Source of the DNA: Methylococcaceae bacterium
Lineage (GTDB): Bacteria; Pseudomonadota; Gammaproteobacteria; Methylococcales; Methylomonadaceae
Length of the DNA: 35,871 nt
Direction: 5' to 3'
NCBI GenBank assembly: GCA_947505105.1
Contig: CANNKG010000035.1
Coordinates: 1 to 35,871, forward strand
Shown: piece by piece, positions 1 through 9,287 of the stretch
How the letters are laid out: each line of letters opens with the position of its first letter
Position numbering within the stretch: the stretch's first letter is position 1
Program-made: the position numbers and the translations under genes
The notes under the pieces: model-generated
Told to the model about the DNA's origin: nothing
Database searches by the model: none
Seen by the model: the letters and a program-made list of their open reading frames with translations, nothing else

Positions 1-146
1 GCTCGCCATAATGACGTGGAAATGTGGGAAAAAGATAACATTCCTTACACTGTTCGAAAAAAACGCCAAGCTTTTTTCAACAATATTGCAAGCCAAAAAT
101 CGGGAGTAAAATAACTGGGACAGAGGGACTTATTTCGACAGCCTAG
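1..146 (+). mobile_element. Probable 3' end of a mobile element / transposase remnant
   Basis: Frame 1 is open from the first base to a TAA at 112-114. It encodes a basic, Lys/Arg-rich tail of 37 residues (for example the stretch VRKKRQAFF) that resembles a transposase C-terminus; the family is not identified. A short non-coding stretch follows. Receptor-like coding sequence begins abruptly near 147 with no start codon, signal peptide or ribosome binding site. Seen: the abrupt junction. Inferred: insertion or rearrangement of an element whose end lies at about 115-146. An unrelated gene remnant is the main alternative. Confidence 0.4.
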
Positions 147-1544
147 CGCGGCACTTATGGCAAACGCTTTGAAAATGGTGCCGAAATGTTACTTTCCGGG
201 AGCGGGGGTAATCGAGAAGGCCCTAATCATCTGTATTTCCCGGAGTTCGATACTCCTGAACAAAATCACGGCATTGCCGAACATCTCGATTATGAACGCC
301 ATAACAACGTTTTCGGTAAATTTTCCTGGGGAGCGTTTAGTTTGGAAGGCGCGAATGTCGAGCGCACCAAAGGCGTTCCTACCGCGTCTTATGAACAACT
401 TTTCAACGACAGAGCCAGTCGTACCGAAGATCGGCGCACCTTCATCACAGCAACCTATAACGAGCAATTCCAGCAAGATTGGGATGTCTATCTTCGCCTG
501 AACTATCACCAGTACGTGTTCAAAGGCACTTATCCCATGGGCTCTCCCAAAATCATCAACAAAGATCTCGGTCGCGGCGAGTGGTGGGATAGTGAATTTC
601 GACTGACCAATACTTCATTCTCGCAACACAAGCTAATGGTCGGTGTCGAAATACAAGACAACCTGCAACAACTCTTACAAAATTATGATGTTGATGGCGC
701 AACCTATCTGAATATTCCTTATTCCAGTGTTCGTTATGGCGGTTATATTCAGGACGAATATCAACCTTTCGATACCTTGAGGTTAGGATTAGGTGCGCGC
801 TATGACTATAATCCGCTCGGGGGCAGCAGCGCCAACCCGCGCGTAAGTGTGATTTGGCAAGCCCTGGAAAGTACCACCTTAAAACTGCTATACGGCACAG
901 CATTCCGGGCACCCAATGTAAGTGAACGTTTCTATTTCGACTCAGCCAGCTATAAAGCAAACCCAGGTGTAAAACCTGAAACCATTCGAACCTTAGAGGT
1001 GATTCTTGAGCATTTTTTTTCGCCATCCACCCGGTTTTCAACATCCTACTATCACTACGACAGCAAAAAGCTCATCAATCAGCAAACTGATCCAAATGAC
1101 GGGTTAATTTTTTATGGCAACATTGATTCAGCTATCGCCGATGGGCTTGAACTGGAGGGCGAACAACGCTTTGGTAATTATCTTCAAGCCCGCGCCAGTT
1201 ATGTCTGGCAACAAGTAAAAGACAATGTCGGAAATATTCTGATTAATTCACCACAACATCAAGCCAAACTTAATATTTCGGCCCGACTCTGGAGCGACCA
1301 GTGGCACTTGGGTTTTGAGACTCAATACATGAGTTCTCGACTAAGCTTAACCAATCGAGTCAACGACAACGTCATCACTAATATTAATCTCAATGCCGAT
1401 CTTTTCAAAAACTTCGGCATGTCATTCGGTGTCTATAACCTTTGGGATATGCACTATCACGATCCAATGAGCGAAGGTTTCGTGCAGGATAGCATTGCTC
1501 AGGATGGTAGAACCTTCCGAATTAAGCTGACGCTTAAGTTATGA
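147..1544 (+). pseudogene. TonB-dependent receptor, 5'-truncated (beta-barrel only)
   Basis: This is the C-terminal part of an outer-membrane TonB-dependent receptor, which normally imports siderophores, vitamins or metal complexes. About 465 codons remain. They show amphipathic beta-strands, barrel motifs such as LGLGARYDYN and GTAFRAPNVSERF, and a last strand ending in an aromatic-rich FRIKLTLKL. Receptor-like sequence (YGKRFENG) continues in frame upstream of the first ATG at 186, back to about 150, where a TAG lies at 144-146. The coding sequence was therefore longer once. Signal peptide, TonB box and plug domain are all missing, so it cannot be exported as it stands. The stop overlaps the next start (ATGA at 1541-1544), so translational coupling was ancestral. 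Substrate cannot be told. Confidence 0.8.
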
Positions 1545-2068
1545 TGAAGTTCACGTTTAAATCAGGCTGCCAAGTGCTGCTATTGTTACTCAGCATAAGC
1601 ATTCATCAGGGAATGGCTGACAATGTCGGTGAATATGAGCTAAAAGCGGCATTCATGTATAAATTCGCGCAATTCACTGAATGGTCTAACTCCGTGGTCG
1701 ATCCATTCTTTATTTGCGTCGTCGGCAATGATCCTTTTGATAATACCTTACAGATGCTTGATGGCAAAAAAATAAATCATGCGAGTATCGTCACGCAACA
1801 CCCCACTACTTTGGAAAATGCCAAAAATTGCCAAGTTATTTTTCTTAACCCGAGCAACTCTCAGCAACTTAAACAGTGGCAAGCGGGTTTAAAAACTTTG
1901 CCAATCCTGACCATCAGTGAAAATCCTGAAGCATGGAATTTTGACGTGATGATTGTGTTATCCACCGAGCCTAACCGAATCAGTTTTAGTATTAATCGTT
2001 CTGCCGCACGTAATGTAGGTATGGATTTTCGAGCACAATTACTTGAATTGGCAAGTATTCTTAAATAA
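1541..2068 (+). CDS. DUF4154 / YfiR-family periplasmic protein
   Basis: A 175-residue protein with an N-terminal signal peptide (hydrophobic stretch about residues 10-22, likely cleaved near GMA-DN). A YfiR/DUF4154 fold follows: the typical opening [14 protein letters not shown], a [11 protein letters not shown] segment and an NCQVIFL segment, with the two Cys expected in the family. In Pseudomonas, YfiR is a periplasmic repressor of the membrane diguanylate cyclase YfiN, which carries a CHASE8 sensor. Here the next gene has a CHASE8-type periplasmic domain on a histidine kinase, so this protein is the likely periplasmic regulator of that kinase (inference). It overlaps the truncated receptor by 4 bases. 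A second ATG at 1544 is an equally possible start. Confidence 0.85.
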   Translation: MMKFTFKSGCQVLLLLLSISIHQGMADNVGEYELKAAFMYKFAQFTEWSNSVVDPFFICVVGNDPFDNTLQMLDGKKINHASIVTQHPTTLENAKNCQVIFLNPSNSQQLKQWQAGLKTLPILTISENPEAWNFDVMIVLSTEPNRISFSINRSAARNVGMDFRAQLLELASILK

Positions 2069-2120
2069 ATCTGAATACTGCTGTTCTGTCTCGGGCCGTG
2101 GTCATTTTATTGAGCACCAA

Positions 2121-2125
2121 AAGGA
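2121..2125 (+). promoter_or_regulatory. Shine-Dalgarno site deciding the kinase start
   Basis: AAGGA lies 8 bases before the ATG at 2134. The frame is open upstream to a GTG at 2098, but no comparable site precedes that codon, so ATG 2134 is preferred. Confidence 0.6.
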
Positions 2126-2133
2126 AAATCACC

Positions 2134-4899
2134 ATGATCAACGCACAACTTAGAAAACGCTCCATCGCTGACAAAATACAGCTGATTATCTTGATCAGCC
2201 TGACAGGCGCCTTGATCATCATTTTCGGCTTCGTTGCCACCAACCAAATCAGAAACTCCCTTCACACTGCCCAAAATCAACTCGCAGGCTTGGCACGAGT
2301 CACCGCCATCAATTCACAGGCGGCCTTGGCATTTTTTGACAAAAAAAGCGCTCAACAAATTCTCGATTCACTCCGCGAAATACCCCCAATTATCGAATCA
2401 TCCGCATTTACGGTTGATGGCCGGGAAATGGCGCATTTCACACGTAAGGAAAGCCTATGGTTACCGAATTGGTTTCCCTGGCGAGAAATCACGATTACCC
2501 AGGCAGTTATTGTCGAGGAAGAACATCTTGGAAATATATCCATCGTCTATGGATTAGACTCGATGTGGCGTGAACTGGCCAATAATCTTATGTTTTCAGC
2601 GCTGGCGCTCCTCAGTATCTTTGTTTGCGCATTGTTTTTGGCCCGTCGTCTGGCTTCGAGCGTAACCCGGCCCATCACTGATTTATCTGCTACAGCACTG
2701 AAAGTGTCCACATCAGGAGAATACACCCTGCGCGTGACCAAACAGGACGATGACGAAGTGGGTACTTTGGTAGACGCCTTCAATAATATGCTGGAGCAAA
2801 TCCACGATCGGGATCAAGAATTATTACAGCATCAATTATCTCTTGAACAAAAAATCGAAACCCGCACCGCCGAATTACGGTTTGCCAAAGAACATGCAGA
2901 AGCCGCCAATCTCGCTAAATCGCAATTTCTTGCCAATATGAGTCATGAAATTCGCACTCCAATGAATGGCGTTCTGGGTATGGCAGAACTATTACTGAAT
3001 ACCCATCTGGATGACAAACAACAACATTTTGTCGAAACCATCAATCAGTCTGGCGAATCGCTATTAATGATCATTAATGACATTCTTGATTTTTCAAAGA
3101 TCGAAGCCGGACGATTCGAGCTGGAGCGCCTGAATTTCAACCTCTATAAAACCGTTGAAGACATTATGATGCTATTTGCCAAAAGTGCTCATAGCAAAGC
3201 TCTGGAATTAAGTTACTGTATCGCCCCGGACGTTCCGGAGATGATCCAGGGAGATCCGACGCGTTTACGACAGGTTTTAAGTAATTTATTGGGCAATGCG
3301 GTTAAATTTACCGACGACGGCGAAGTGTTGCTGCGGGTCACCATGACACCCCATGAGCTCCGTCAAGATTTGGCAAGTGATCTAAGCGATATTTGCTTTA
3401 AGGTACGCGATACCGGCATCGGCATTTCTGAACAAGCCCAGAGCCGTTTATTCAAGGCATTCTCCCAGGCCGATGGCTCCACCACTCGCAAATACGGGGG
3501 AACGGGCTTGGGTTTAGTTATTGCCAAACAATTGGTCGAATTAATGGGAGGTGTCATTGGCCTGAACAGTCAGGTCGGTCAAGGGACTGATTTCTGGTTT
3601 ACCCTACCACTTTCTACTACCAGCAGCACAGAACGGATGGATTCAGCACCTGTCTCAGCTCTTGCCGATATGAAATTGCTGATCGTCGAAGATAATAACG
3701 CGACCCGCGAAATTCTCGAAAACTACGCATTATCTTGGAATATGCGCGTAGATGCTGTTGCGAGTGCCAAGGATGCCCTAGCGCTTCTGGCCAATCAAAA
3801 CGAAGCATTGCATGATCTGGCGATTATTGATATGAAAATGTCCGATATGAATGGCCTTGAACTCGGACATTGGCTGAAAACCCAACCGGCATTCGCGCGA
3901 ATGCCGTTGATCATGATAACGTCTACCTTATTTAAAGGCGAAGCAATTGAGGCCCAAAAATCCGGTTTTGCCGCATATTTAATTAAACCTTTGAGAAAAG
4001 TGGACTTGTATCAATGTTTGGTAAGTACACTCTTTCCCAGTCCACTGGTACCCACAACGACCTCTGACGAACCGCTTAAGACAGAGCTCCAAAAACTTGC
4101 GGCGCATATCTTGATCGCTGAAGACAACCCCGTCAATCAAGTGGTCACGCAAGCAATGTTAGTGAGCTTTGGTTGCACCTATGCCATCGTGAATAACGGC
4201 TGCGAAGCCCTGGAAAACCTCAATCACAATACTTATGACCTAGTGCTGATGGATTGCATGATGCCGGAAATGGATGGTTACACAGCAACGGCATCCATCA
4301 GACGCTTACAGAACGAAGGCAAACTTCCTAATTTTCCCATTATTGCCCTTACAGCAAACGCCATAGAAGGTGACCGGGAAAAATGTTTGAGCGCCGGAAT
4401 GGATGATTATCTGTCTAAACCATTCAAATCGGATGCACTGTTACGTGTCATACAGTCATGGATAAAAACTGATATAAGCCCCGCTTGCACCAATTCAGAG
4501 TTGGAACCAGAATTACCCGACGCTATCGAATCCGTGGTCAATCATGAAGCACTTAACACAATCAAACAATTAGCACCGAATGATCAAGATGCTTTTCTAT
4601 GCAGGGTTGTTACAATGTATATGGATAATGCCGCAAACTTATTAAAGACGCTCGAACAGGCGTGGTCGGTGGGTGATCTCGAAAATATCCGGTCCACTTC
4701 TCATACGCTAAAGTCAAGCAGCCATCAAGTGGGGGCATATACCTTGGCCGAGCTTTGTCGTGAAGTCGAAAACGATGCACGTGAACAAAATTATGATCGC
4801 TCAGGTCAGGTATTAATCAACTTGAAAGAGTGCTTTTTAAAAACGCGAACCGCACTGGAAACCCATCTAGCAGCTGAACCTACTATTGGAACTCAATAA
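2134..4899 (+). CDS. Hybrid sensor histidine kinase, CHASE8-HAMP-HisKA-HATPase-REC-REC-HPt
   Basis: A 921-residue inner-membrane BarA-type phosphorelay kinase. In order: TM1 (about residues 15-37), a periplasmic CHASE8-type domain (about 38-145), TM2 (about 150-170), HAMP (about 175-235), HisKA with [10 protein letters not shown] (phospho-acceptor His271), and a HATPase with N box [11 protein letters not shown]1 DTGIGIS and G2 GGTGLGL. REC1 has acceptor Asp566 in IIDMKM, REC2 has Asp707 in LMDCMMP, and a C-terminal HPt has SHTLKSSS with His857. Both receivers keep the acidic pair, Thr/Ser and Lys, so the relay looks intact. It lies between a YfiR-like gene and a REC-GGDEF-EAL gene; the likely path is CHASE8 sensing, His-Asp-His-Asp relay, then the downstream receiver. 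Start chosen at ATG 2134 because of its ribosome binding site. Confidence 0.92.
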   Translation: MINAQLRKRSIADKIQLIILISLTGALIIIFGFVATNQIRNSLHTAQNQLAGLARVTAINSQAALAFFDKKSAQQILDSLREIPPIIESSAFTVDGREMAHFTRKESLWLPNWFPWREITITQAVIVEEEHLGNISIVYGLDSMWRELANNLMFSALALLSIFVCALFLARRLASSVTRPITDLSATALKVSTSGEYTLRVTKQDDDEVGTLVDAFNNMLEQIHDRDQELLQHQLSLEQKIETRTAELRFAKEHAEAANLAKSQFLANMSHEIRTPMNGVLGMAELLLNTHLDDKQQHFVETINQSGESLLMIINDILDFSKIEAGRFELERLNFNLYKTVEDIMMLFAKSAHSKALELSYCIAPDVPEMIQGDPTRLRQVLSNLLGNAVKFTDDGEVLLRVTMTPHELRQDLASDLSDICFKVRDTGIGISEQAQSRLFKAFSQADGSTTRKYGGTGLGLVIAKQLVELMGGVIGLNSQVGQGTDFWFTLPLSTTSSTERMDSAPVSALADMKLLIVEDNNATREILENYALSWNMRVDAVASAKDALALLANQNEALHDLAIIDMKMSDMNGLELGHWLKTQPAFARMPLIMITSTLFKGEAIEAQKSGFAAYLIKPLRKVDLYQCLVSTLFPSPLVPTTTSDEPLKTELQKLAAHILIAEDNPVNQVVTQAMLVSFGCTYAIVNNGCEALENLNHNTYDLVLMDCMMPEMDGYTATASIRRLQNEGKLPNFPIIALTANAIEGDREKCLSAGMDDYLSKPFKSDALLRVIQSWIKTDISPACTNSELEPELPDAIESVVNHEALNTIKQLAPNDQDAFLCRVVTMYMDNAANLLKTLEQAWSVGDLENIRSTSHTLKSSSHQVGAYTLAELCREVENDAREQNYDRSGQVLINLKECFLKTRTALETHLAAEPTIGTQ

Positions 4900-4900
4900 T

Positions 4901-6655
4901 ATGCAAGAAACCCACATGATCCTGGTTATTGACGACGATTCGCTGATTCGCATGCTGGTCACCCAAGCATTGCAAACGTGTGGATTGAAAACACTTGAAG
5001 CGACAAATGGCGAAGAAGGTTTGCAATTATTTAAAACTCAAGGGGCTGACGCTGTGTTAATAGATGTCTTGATGCCGGGCGGCATGGACGGATATAGCAC
5101 TTGCATGGCTCTTAGAGAACTGACTCAGGATCTACAGATACCAATTCTGATGATGACTGGCCTCGAAGACATAGAATCGATCAATCGTGCCTATGAAGCC
5201 GGCGCTACCGACTTCATCACTAAGCCGATCAACTTCGCCTTACTGGGATACCGCGTTCGTTATATGCTGCGAGCCAGTCAAATCAATAAACAACTCATTG
5301 AGAGCAAACAACAATTGCATCGAATGGCTTACCTTGACGCGCTTACCGCTCTACCGAATCGACAGTTTTTCTATAACCATTTGCAGCAAATGCTTGAAAT
5401 TGCTAAACGGATGAAATTTAAGCTCGGTGTGCTTTTTTTGGATCTTGATGGCTTCAAACAAATCAACGACACCTTAGGTCATCATGTAGGCGATTTAGTG
5501 CTCCAGGAAACCAGTCAACGCTTACGCAAAAGTACCCGCAATAGCGATTCCCTGGTGGATAATGACATTGTTGAGGATAATATCAAAGTCGCACGCTTGG
5601 CTGGCGATGAATTTACCGTATTATTATCGATTATACACAACGAAGAAGACGCGGCCGTCATCGCGGAACGAATTCGTAGCAATATCAGTCAACCCTTCAT
5701 GATAGGTGGACATGAACTTTTCGTTATGGCGAGTATAGGTATCTCAATTTTCCCTAACGATGCAGACAACTATGAGGATTTATTAAAACATGCCGATTTG
5801 GCAATGTATTATGCAAAAAAACATGGCGGCAATCGTTACTGTTATTTCTCGGCATCAATGATCGACTTACCTCTACATCGTCTAACGGTGACAAATCATC
5901 TACGCAAAGCCATTGAGCGAGGCGAGCTTGAACTGTATTATCAGCCGCAATTTAAAATCAACCAAGATCAATTCTATAGTGTAGAAGCCCTATTACGCTG
6001 GAAAAATAATGAATTAGGGAACATTCCACCCACTGAATTTATCCCCCTCGCCGAAAAGACCGGTTTGATTATCAGTATCGGAGAATGGGTGCTTCGCGAA
6101 GCTTGCACCCAGGTAAAGGCGTGGCAGAATCAAGGAATAACCTTACTACGGGTAGCTGTCAACGTCTCGGCCATCCAGTTTATGCAAGGCGATTTTGTCA
6201 GTTTGGTCAGCCAGATTCTCAGCGAAGCCGATCTCAATCCGGCCATTTTAGAACTGGAACTCACCGAAAGCACCCTCATCAAAGATGACCTAAGTATTTT
6301 ACGCATACTCCAAGCACTTAAGCAGATCGGTGTACAGTTATCGATCGATGACTTTGGTACGGGTTATTCCAGTTTAAGTCGGCTTAAAAATTACCCCATT
6401 GATCGACTGAAAATCGATCAATCTTTCATACGCTCTATCGATTCAGATAGCGACAAGGGGGCGATAGCCTCAGCGGTCATTGCCTTGGCCGAAAGTATGA
6501 ACATGCAGGTCATTGCCGAAGGGGTAGAGACAGAGGAGCAACTGACCTTTTTAATAAACAAACATTGCAATGAGGTTCAGGGCGATCTACTCAGTAAACC
6601 TTTACCGTCAACCCAACTTGAAGCACTTTTCTTAAAAAACTCTAAAATGGTTTAA
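4901..6655 (+). CDS. Response regulator with GGDEF and EAL domains (c-di-GMP turnover)
   Basis: A 584-residue cytoplasmic protein. An N-terminal receiver (about 1-120) carries acidic VIDDDS, acceptor Asp55 in LIDVLMP and Lys in ITKPI. A GGDEF domain (about 145-315) has signature AGDEF at 234-238. An EAL domain (about 335-575) has EALLRW at Glu362, DDFGTGYSSL, KIDQSF and EGVETEE. The catalytic motifs of both halves look intact, so it could both make and break cyclic di-GMP under control of the upstream hybrid kinase. Oddity: the inhibitory-type RxxD (RNSD, 213-216) is separated from AGDEF by 17 residues rather than the usual 5. The gene starts 1 base after the kinase stop; a TTG at 4886 is in frame but less likely. 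Confidence 0.92.
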   Translation: MQETHMILVIDDDSLIRMLVTQALQTCGLKTLEATNGEEGLQLFKTQGADAVLIDVLMPGGMDGYSTCMALRELTQDLQIPILMMTGLEDIESINRAYEAGATDFITKPINFALLGYRVRYMLRASQINKQLIESKQQLHRMAYLDALTALPNRQFFYNHLQQMLEIAKRMKFKLGVLFLDLDGFKQINDTLGHHVGDLVLQETSQRLRKSTRNSDSLVDNDIVEDNIKVARLAGDEFTVLLSIIHNEEDAAVIAERIRSNISQPFMIGGHELFVMASIGISIFPNDADNYEDLLKHADLAMYYAKKHGGNRYCYFSASMIDLPLHRLTVTNHLRKAIERGELELYYQPQFKINQDQFYSVEALLRWKNNELGNIPPTEFIPLAEKTGLIISIGEWVLREACTQVKAWQNQGITLLRVAVNVSAIQFMQGDFVSLVSQILSEADLNPAILELELTESTLIKDDLSILRILQALKQIGVQLSIDDFGTGYSSLSRLKNYPIDRLKIDQSFIRSIDSDSDKGAIASAVIALAESMNMQVIAEGVETEEQLTFLINKHCNEVQGDLLSKPLPSTQLEALFLKNSKMV

Positions 6656-6705
6656 TGCCAATGGGGCGTTAAAGTTGGTCCGTTTCGCCAGATTTTAGCA
6701 AGGTA

Positions 6706-6724
6706 GCCTGGATGCCATCCAGGC
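6706..6724. repeat. REP-like hairpin upstream of the Uma2 gene
   Basis: GCCTGGAT and ATCCAGGC form an 8-bp stem around a GCC loop. The form resembles the short palindromes scattered between genes in many proteobacteria. It could also terminate or shield the end of the c-di-GMP operon, but no T-run follows. Confidence 0.45.
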
Positions 6725-6748
6725 CAAGGTCTTTCCAGGAGCTAAACA

Positions 6749-7336
6749 ATGTCCGCTGTAATACAAAATCCACCTTTAACGGTAGAAGAATACCTAAAAA
6801 AAGAATTAAAAAGCCTAGTTAAACATGAACTCATTAATGGGCAAGCTTATGCAATGGCAGGAACAAGCGCTAATCATGAAAGAATATGCGTAAATTTTCT
6901 TTCGGCATTCGGGGTGCCATTAAAAGATTCATCTTGCGAACCTTTTGGTTCGGATATGAAATTAAGAATTAATAATAATTTTTTTTATCCTGATGTGATG
7001 GTGGTTTGTCATTTTGATGAATCAGAACCTTACTTTACAACAACGCCAACCCTCATCGTTGAAGTGCTATCAAAAACAACTCGCAAAATGGATGAAACAT
7101 TGAAGTTACTGTCTTATATCCAGATTCCGAGCTTACACGAATATGTGTTAATCGAGCAGGATATTGTCGATATTACAGTCCTAAGAAGAAGCGAAAACTG
7201 GTTTGTTAGACATTATTTTTTAGGCGATACCGTAACGTTTGAATCGATTGGCTTAACACTACCTGTAACTGAAATTTATCGTCGGGTACAAAACGAAGAT
7301 ATGATGGAGTTCCTAAGTAACAATACTGAACAATAA
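6749..7336 (+). CDS. Uma2-family (DUF820) putative restriction endonuclease
   Basis: A 195-residue protein of the Uma2/DUF820 family, which has a PD-(D/E)XK nuclease-like fold and no settled function. The family pattern is clear: LTVEEYL near the N-terminus, HELINGQAYAMAG, NHERI, then YPDVMVVC (Asp82) and LIVEVLSK (Glu105, Lys109), followed by KLLSYIQIPSLHEYVLI. Length is normal for the family. AGGAG lies 8 bases before the start. The gene stands alone between hairpin-forming repeats and is visibly more A/T-rich than its neighbours, in keeping with transferred accessory DNA. Such genes are often found in many scattered copies per genome; neither target nor partner can be seen here. Confidence 0.85.
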   Translation: MSAVIQNPPLTVEEYLKKELKSLVKHELINGQAYAMAGTSANHERICVNFLSAFGVPLKDSSCEPFGSDMKLRINNNFFYPDVMVVCHFDESEPYFTTTPTLIVEVLSKTTRKMDETLKLLSYIQIPSLHEYVLIEQDIVDITVLRRSENWFVRHYFLGDTVTFESIGLTLPVTEIYRRVQNEDMMEFLSNNTEQ

Positions 7337-7409
7337 CTTACAACTGCTTCAGGTCCTTTCAGGCTAGGTACTATCTTGGTGCTTTAGTGACCCTGTTCCT
7401 TCCAAATGC

Positions 7410-7427
7410 GTGACGCCAGAGCGTCAC
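7410..7427. terminator. Hairpin between convergent genes
   Basis: GTGACGC and GCGTCAC pair over 7 bp around a CAGA tetraloop. It sits between the + strand Uma2 gene and the - strand prenyltransferase gene, where it could end transcription from either side. There is no strong T-run, so it may instead be a REP-type repeat. Confidence 0.4.
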
Positions 7428-7437
7428 TGCACCCTCG

Positions 7438-8349
7438 CTATCCGAACTGACGGTTTATAAATAGCCCCAGTGCCATCAACACCGGGGTTGCTAACGTAAG
7501 AGCGACGTTTAAAGCCATTGCCGTTTGCAATTTTTCCATATCATCGAAATACTGAAGCGCTATATTTGCAGCGGGAATCGCTAATAATAGTGGAATAAGC
7601 CCTAGCACACTGTAAACCGGCAATACTTTTAACGCTATATCGAACACCACTAAAATAAAAGCCGCCGCTAAAAATGCACTATACACCCAGGCGGATCTTT
7701 TTCGACCGATGAGTATTGGAAGATGTAAACGACCCACCTTCTTGTCCGCCTCTCGATCCGGAAATTGGTTCAGCAATAACAAATTATTGACCAAAAAAAA
7801 CACCGTCAAAGATGAACAAAAAACGCTCAGGCTGTAATAGCCGGTCAACGCAAAGTAAGCACCGTTTATCATTAACAAACCAAACGCAAAACCGGGCACT
7901 AACAAACACAATAACGGCCTATGAGTAATAGTGTTGGTATAAAAGAATATCGATGTAATACCCAGTAGACCGAGCGGTAGTAACCCCAAACCGCGTAAGT
8001 ATAAAAAATAAACTCCTATTGCCATGGTTATCAGCAAACTAATCAAGGCACCTTTTTGAACGGATTTTGCCAATTCGGGTAACGTGGGCAAAGTACCGCT
8101 GCCGCCGCTGAAAGACGTCCGTTGGGTATGCAGATCTAAACCGCTGGTAAAATCTTCATATTCATTAAGCATATTGACACTGATATGTGCACTCAACGCA
8201 CCGATTAAAATCATCATCGCATGCAGATAATTAATAGTAATGTTTTCCTGAACAGCATAAGCAAAGGCTAAAGATAAACAGCAGGGCGTCAGAATCAGAA
8301 ATGAAGGACGAGTAGTAGCTAAGAGCTGTAAAAAGTGGCGATTTGACAA
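7438..8349 (-). CDS. UbiA/MenA-type membrane prenyltransferase
   Basis: A 303-residue integral membrane protein of the UbiA superfamily, which transfers polyprenyl chains to an acceptor. The first Asp/Asn motif is NMLNEYEDFTSGLD (residues 59-72) and the second is DREADKKVG (198-206). Between and after them lie about eight or nine hydrophobic helices. The DREAD form and the overall shape are closest to MenA-like (dihydroxynaphthoate) enzymes, but no menaquinone gene is nearby and the acceptor is uncertain. The start is TTG at 8349: AGGA pairs 6 bases upstream (plus-strand 8356-8359) and no ATG fits better. The gene stands alone between accessory sequences. Confidence 0.85.
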   Translation of the reverse strand: MSNRHFLQLLATTRPSFLILTPCCLSLAFAYAVQENITINYLHAMMILIGALSAHISVNMLNEYEDFTSGLDLHTQRTSFSGGSGTLPTLPELAKSVQKGALISLLITMAIGVYFLYLRGLGLLPLGLLGITSIFFYTNTITHRPLLCLLVPGFAFGLLMINGAYFALTGYYSLSVFCSSLTVFFLVNNLLLLNQFPDREADKKVGRLHLPILIGRKRSAWVYSAFLAAAFILVVFDIALKVLPVYSVLGLIPLLLAIPAANIALQYFDDMEKLQTAMALNVALTLATPVLMALGLFINRQFG

Positions 8350-8596
8350 GGGTAGTCCTGTTCAGTTGTAGATGCATTATAAAACTATTGAGCCAAAAAG
8401 GGTATGTTGAGCTTCTTCCAATGTTCGTGTCCCACTCGGCCTCACTGCTTGTTCATGTTCCTACGGTCGTGCTTTGCTACGCGTTTCTTTTAGGTTAGCT
8501 CGCGGTTTGCACCCTTGCGTTTCGCTACGGTTGTCGTTGCTACTTCCGGTTATCTCCTTTCAGATAACAAGTTTTAGCCCATGCTGGGCACACTAG

Positions 8597-8626
8597 GGCG
8601 GATTCGGAGCAACGCGACAATCCGCC
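8597..8626. repeat. REP-like inverted repeat
   Basis: GGCGGATT and AATCCGCC flank 14 bases. The sequence has the look of the GGCGGAT...ATCCGCC palindromes common between genes in proteobacteria. Confidence 0.4.
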
Positions 8627-8734
8627 ATGCCAAACAAAAGCCGCCGCCAACAGTCACACCGAATCACCAAAAAACGACAACCATCACGGAACAATTTCAG
8701 CATCATCCGACCGTTTGTGGTGGTTCGCTTTCGG

Positions 8735-8751
8735 AACCACCTTACAGCGTT
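8735..8751. repeat. 17-bp direct repeat, copy 1
   Basis: AACCACCTTACAGCGTT is identical to 8869-8885. This copy also forms the right arm of the hairpin at 8719-8741. Confidence 0.6.
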
Positions 8752-8868
8752 CAGTTTAACAAATTTTATTCAGTCAACAATCAAAAACCTGGGAAAATCC
8801 GGGCAAGGTTTTATTTTGTGGCTTTGTTTATCCTCCAAGCGCACCAGTGAAGGTTTGCCTGACGACGA

Positions 8869-8885
8869 AACCACCTTACAGCGTT
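8869..8885. repeat. 17-bp direct repeat, copy 2
   Basis: Identical to 8735-8751, and overlapping the last bases of hicA. The two copies may mark the ends of a small insertion or duplication. Confidence 0.6.
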
Positions 8886-9087
8886 AATCACTTTCAGCAA
8901 TACCAGCAACTTTCATGAGGTGCTTAAGTAAACCAATCTTGAAGTCATCATTCCCGTGGATCGGCAACGAAATTCGGGCTGAACTCCCTGGTTTCATATA
9001 AACATGGTGGCTACCGTTTACCCGAACCAATTGCCAACCTTGCTTTTCCAGAGTTTTGGCAAACTGTTTCCCAGAAATTGATTTCAC
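8884..9087 (-). CDS. hicA: HicA-family toxin (mRNA interferase)
   Basis: A 67-residue YcfA/HicA-type protein with a double-stranded-RNA-binding-like fold. Family members cut mRNA at the ribosome until bound by HicB. Family features are plain: KQFAKTLEKQGW, then GSHHVY with the catalytic-type His27, and a C-terminal IGLLKHLMKVAGI helix. It starts with GTG overlapping the hicB stop (GTGA, 9084-9087), so translation is probably coupled to the antitoxin gene. Full length and with the key His present, so it is likely active. It sits in repeat-rich accessory DNA. Confidence 0.88.
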   Translation of the reverse strand: MKSISGKQFAKTLEKQGWQLVRVNGSHHVYMKPGSSARISLPIHGNDDFKIGLLKHLMKVAGIAESD

Positions 9088-9287
9088 ACCGCAAGTTCCA
9101 AGACCCTATCGTTCTTGGAAATTTCAATGTGTTCCAAATCCACAGAAAGACATGCTTCCACAGCTTCATATATATTTGACAGCAGTTCCTCGTAAGTATC
9201 ACCTTGTGTGGCACAACCTTGAATTGCAGGCACTTCCGCCCAAAAACCACCTTCTTCCGCTGGATGAATGATTACTTTTAATTTCAT
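9084..9287 (-). CDS. hicB: HicB-family antitoxin
   Basis: A 67-residue protein with the short HicB fold: a first strand LKVIIHPAEEGGFWAEVP, then GCATQGDTYEELLSNIYEAVEA. It lacks the C-terminal DNA-binding domain that longer HicB proteins carry, so it probably neutralises HicA by binding; autoregulation through this protein alone is less likely. A strong AGGAG lies 6 bases before the ATG. It is first in the two-gene unit with hicA. Confidence 0.85.
   Translation of the reverse strand: MKLKVIIHPAEEGGFWAEVPAIQGCATQGDTYEELLSNIYEAVEACLSVDLEHIEISKNDRVLELAV

Larger units (their letters stand above)
8350..8883. other. Gene-free accessory stretch with short palindromes and repeats
   Basis: I see no credible gene here; the two open frames at 8581-8887 overlap each other and lack protein-like composition. 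The stretch holds several small inverted repeats: GTTATCT/AGATAAC (8549-8568), GGCGGATT/AATCCGCC (8597-8626) and GGTGGTTC/GAACCACC (8719-8741). A 17-base direct repeat also occurs at 8735-8751 and 8869-8885. The second copy ends at the 3' end of hicA. It looks like debris of small repeat elements. Confidence 0.5.

Noticed and set aside
2098-2133. GTG start for the hybrid kinase
   Set aside because: ATG 2134 has AAGGA at 8 bases and gives a normal N-terminus directly before TM1.
8581-8887. Two overlapping open frames between the prenyltransferase and hicA genes
   Set aside because: They overlap in different frames, cross several palindromes, have no ribosome binding site and do not look like protein sequence.
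9011-9250. Open frame on the - strand overlapping hicA and hicB
   Set aside because: A shadow in another frame; hicB and hicA explain the sequence with clear family motifs and coupled start and stop.
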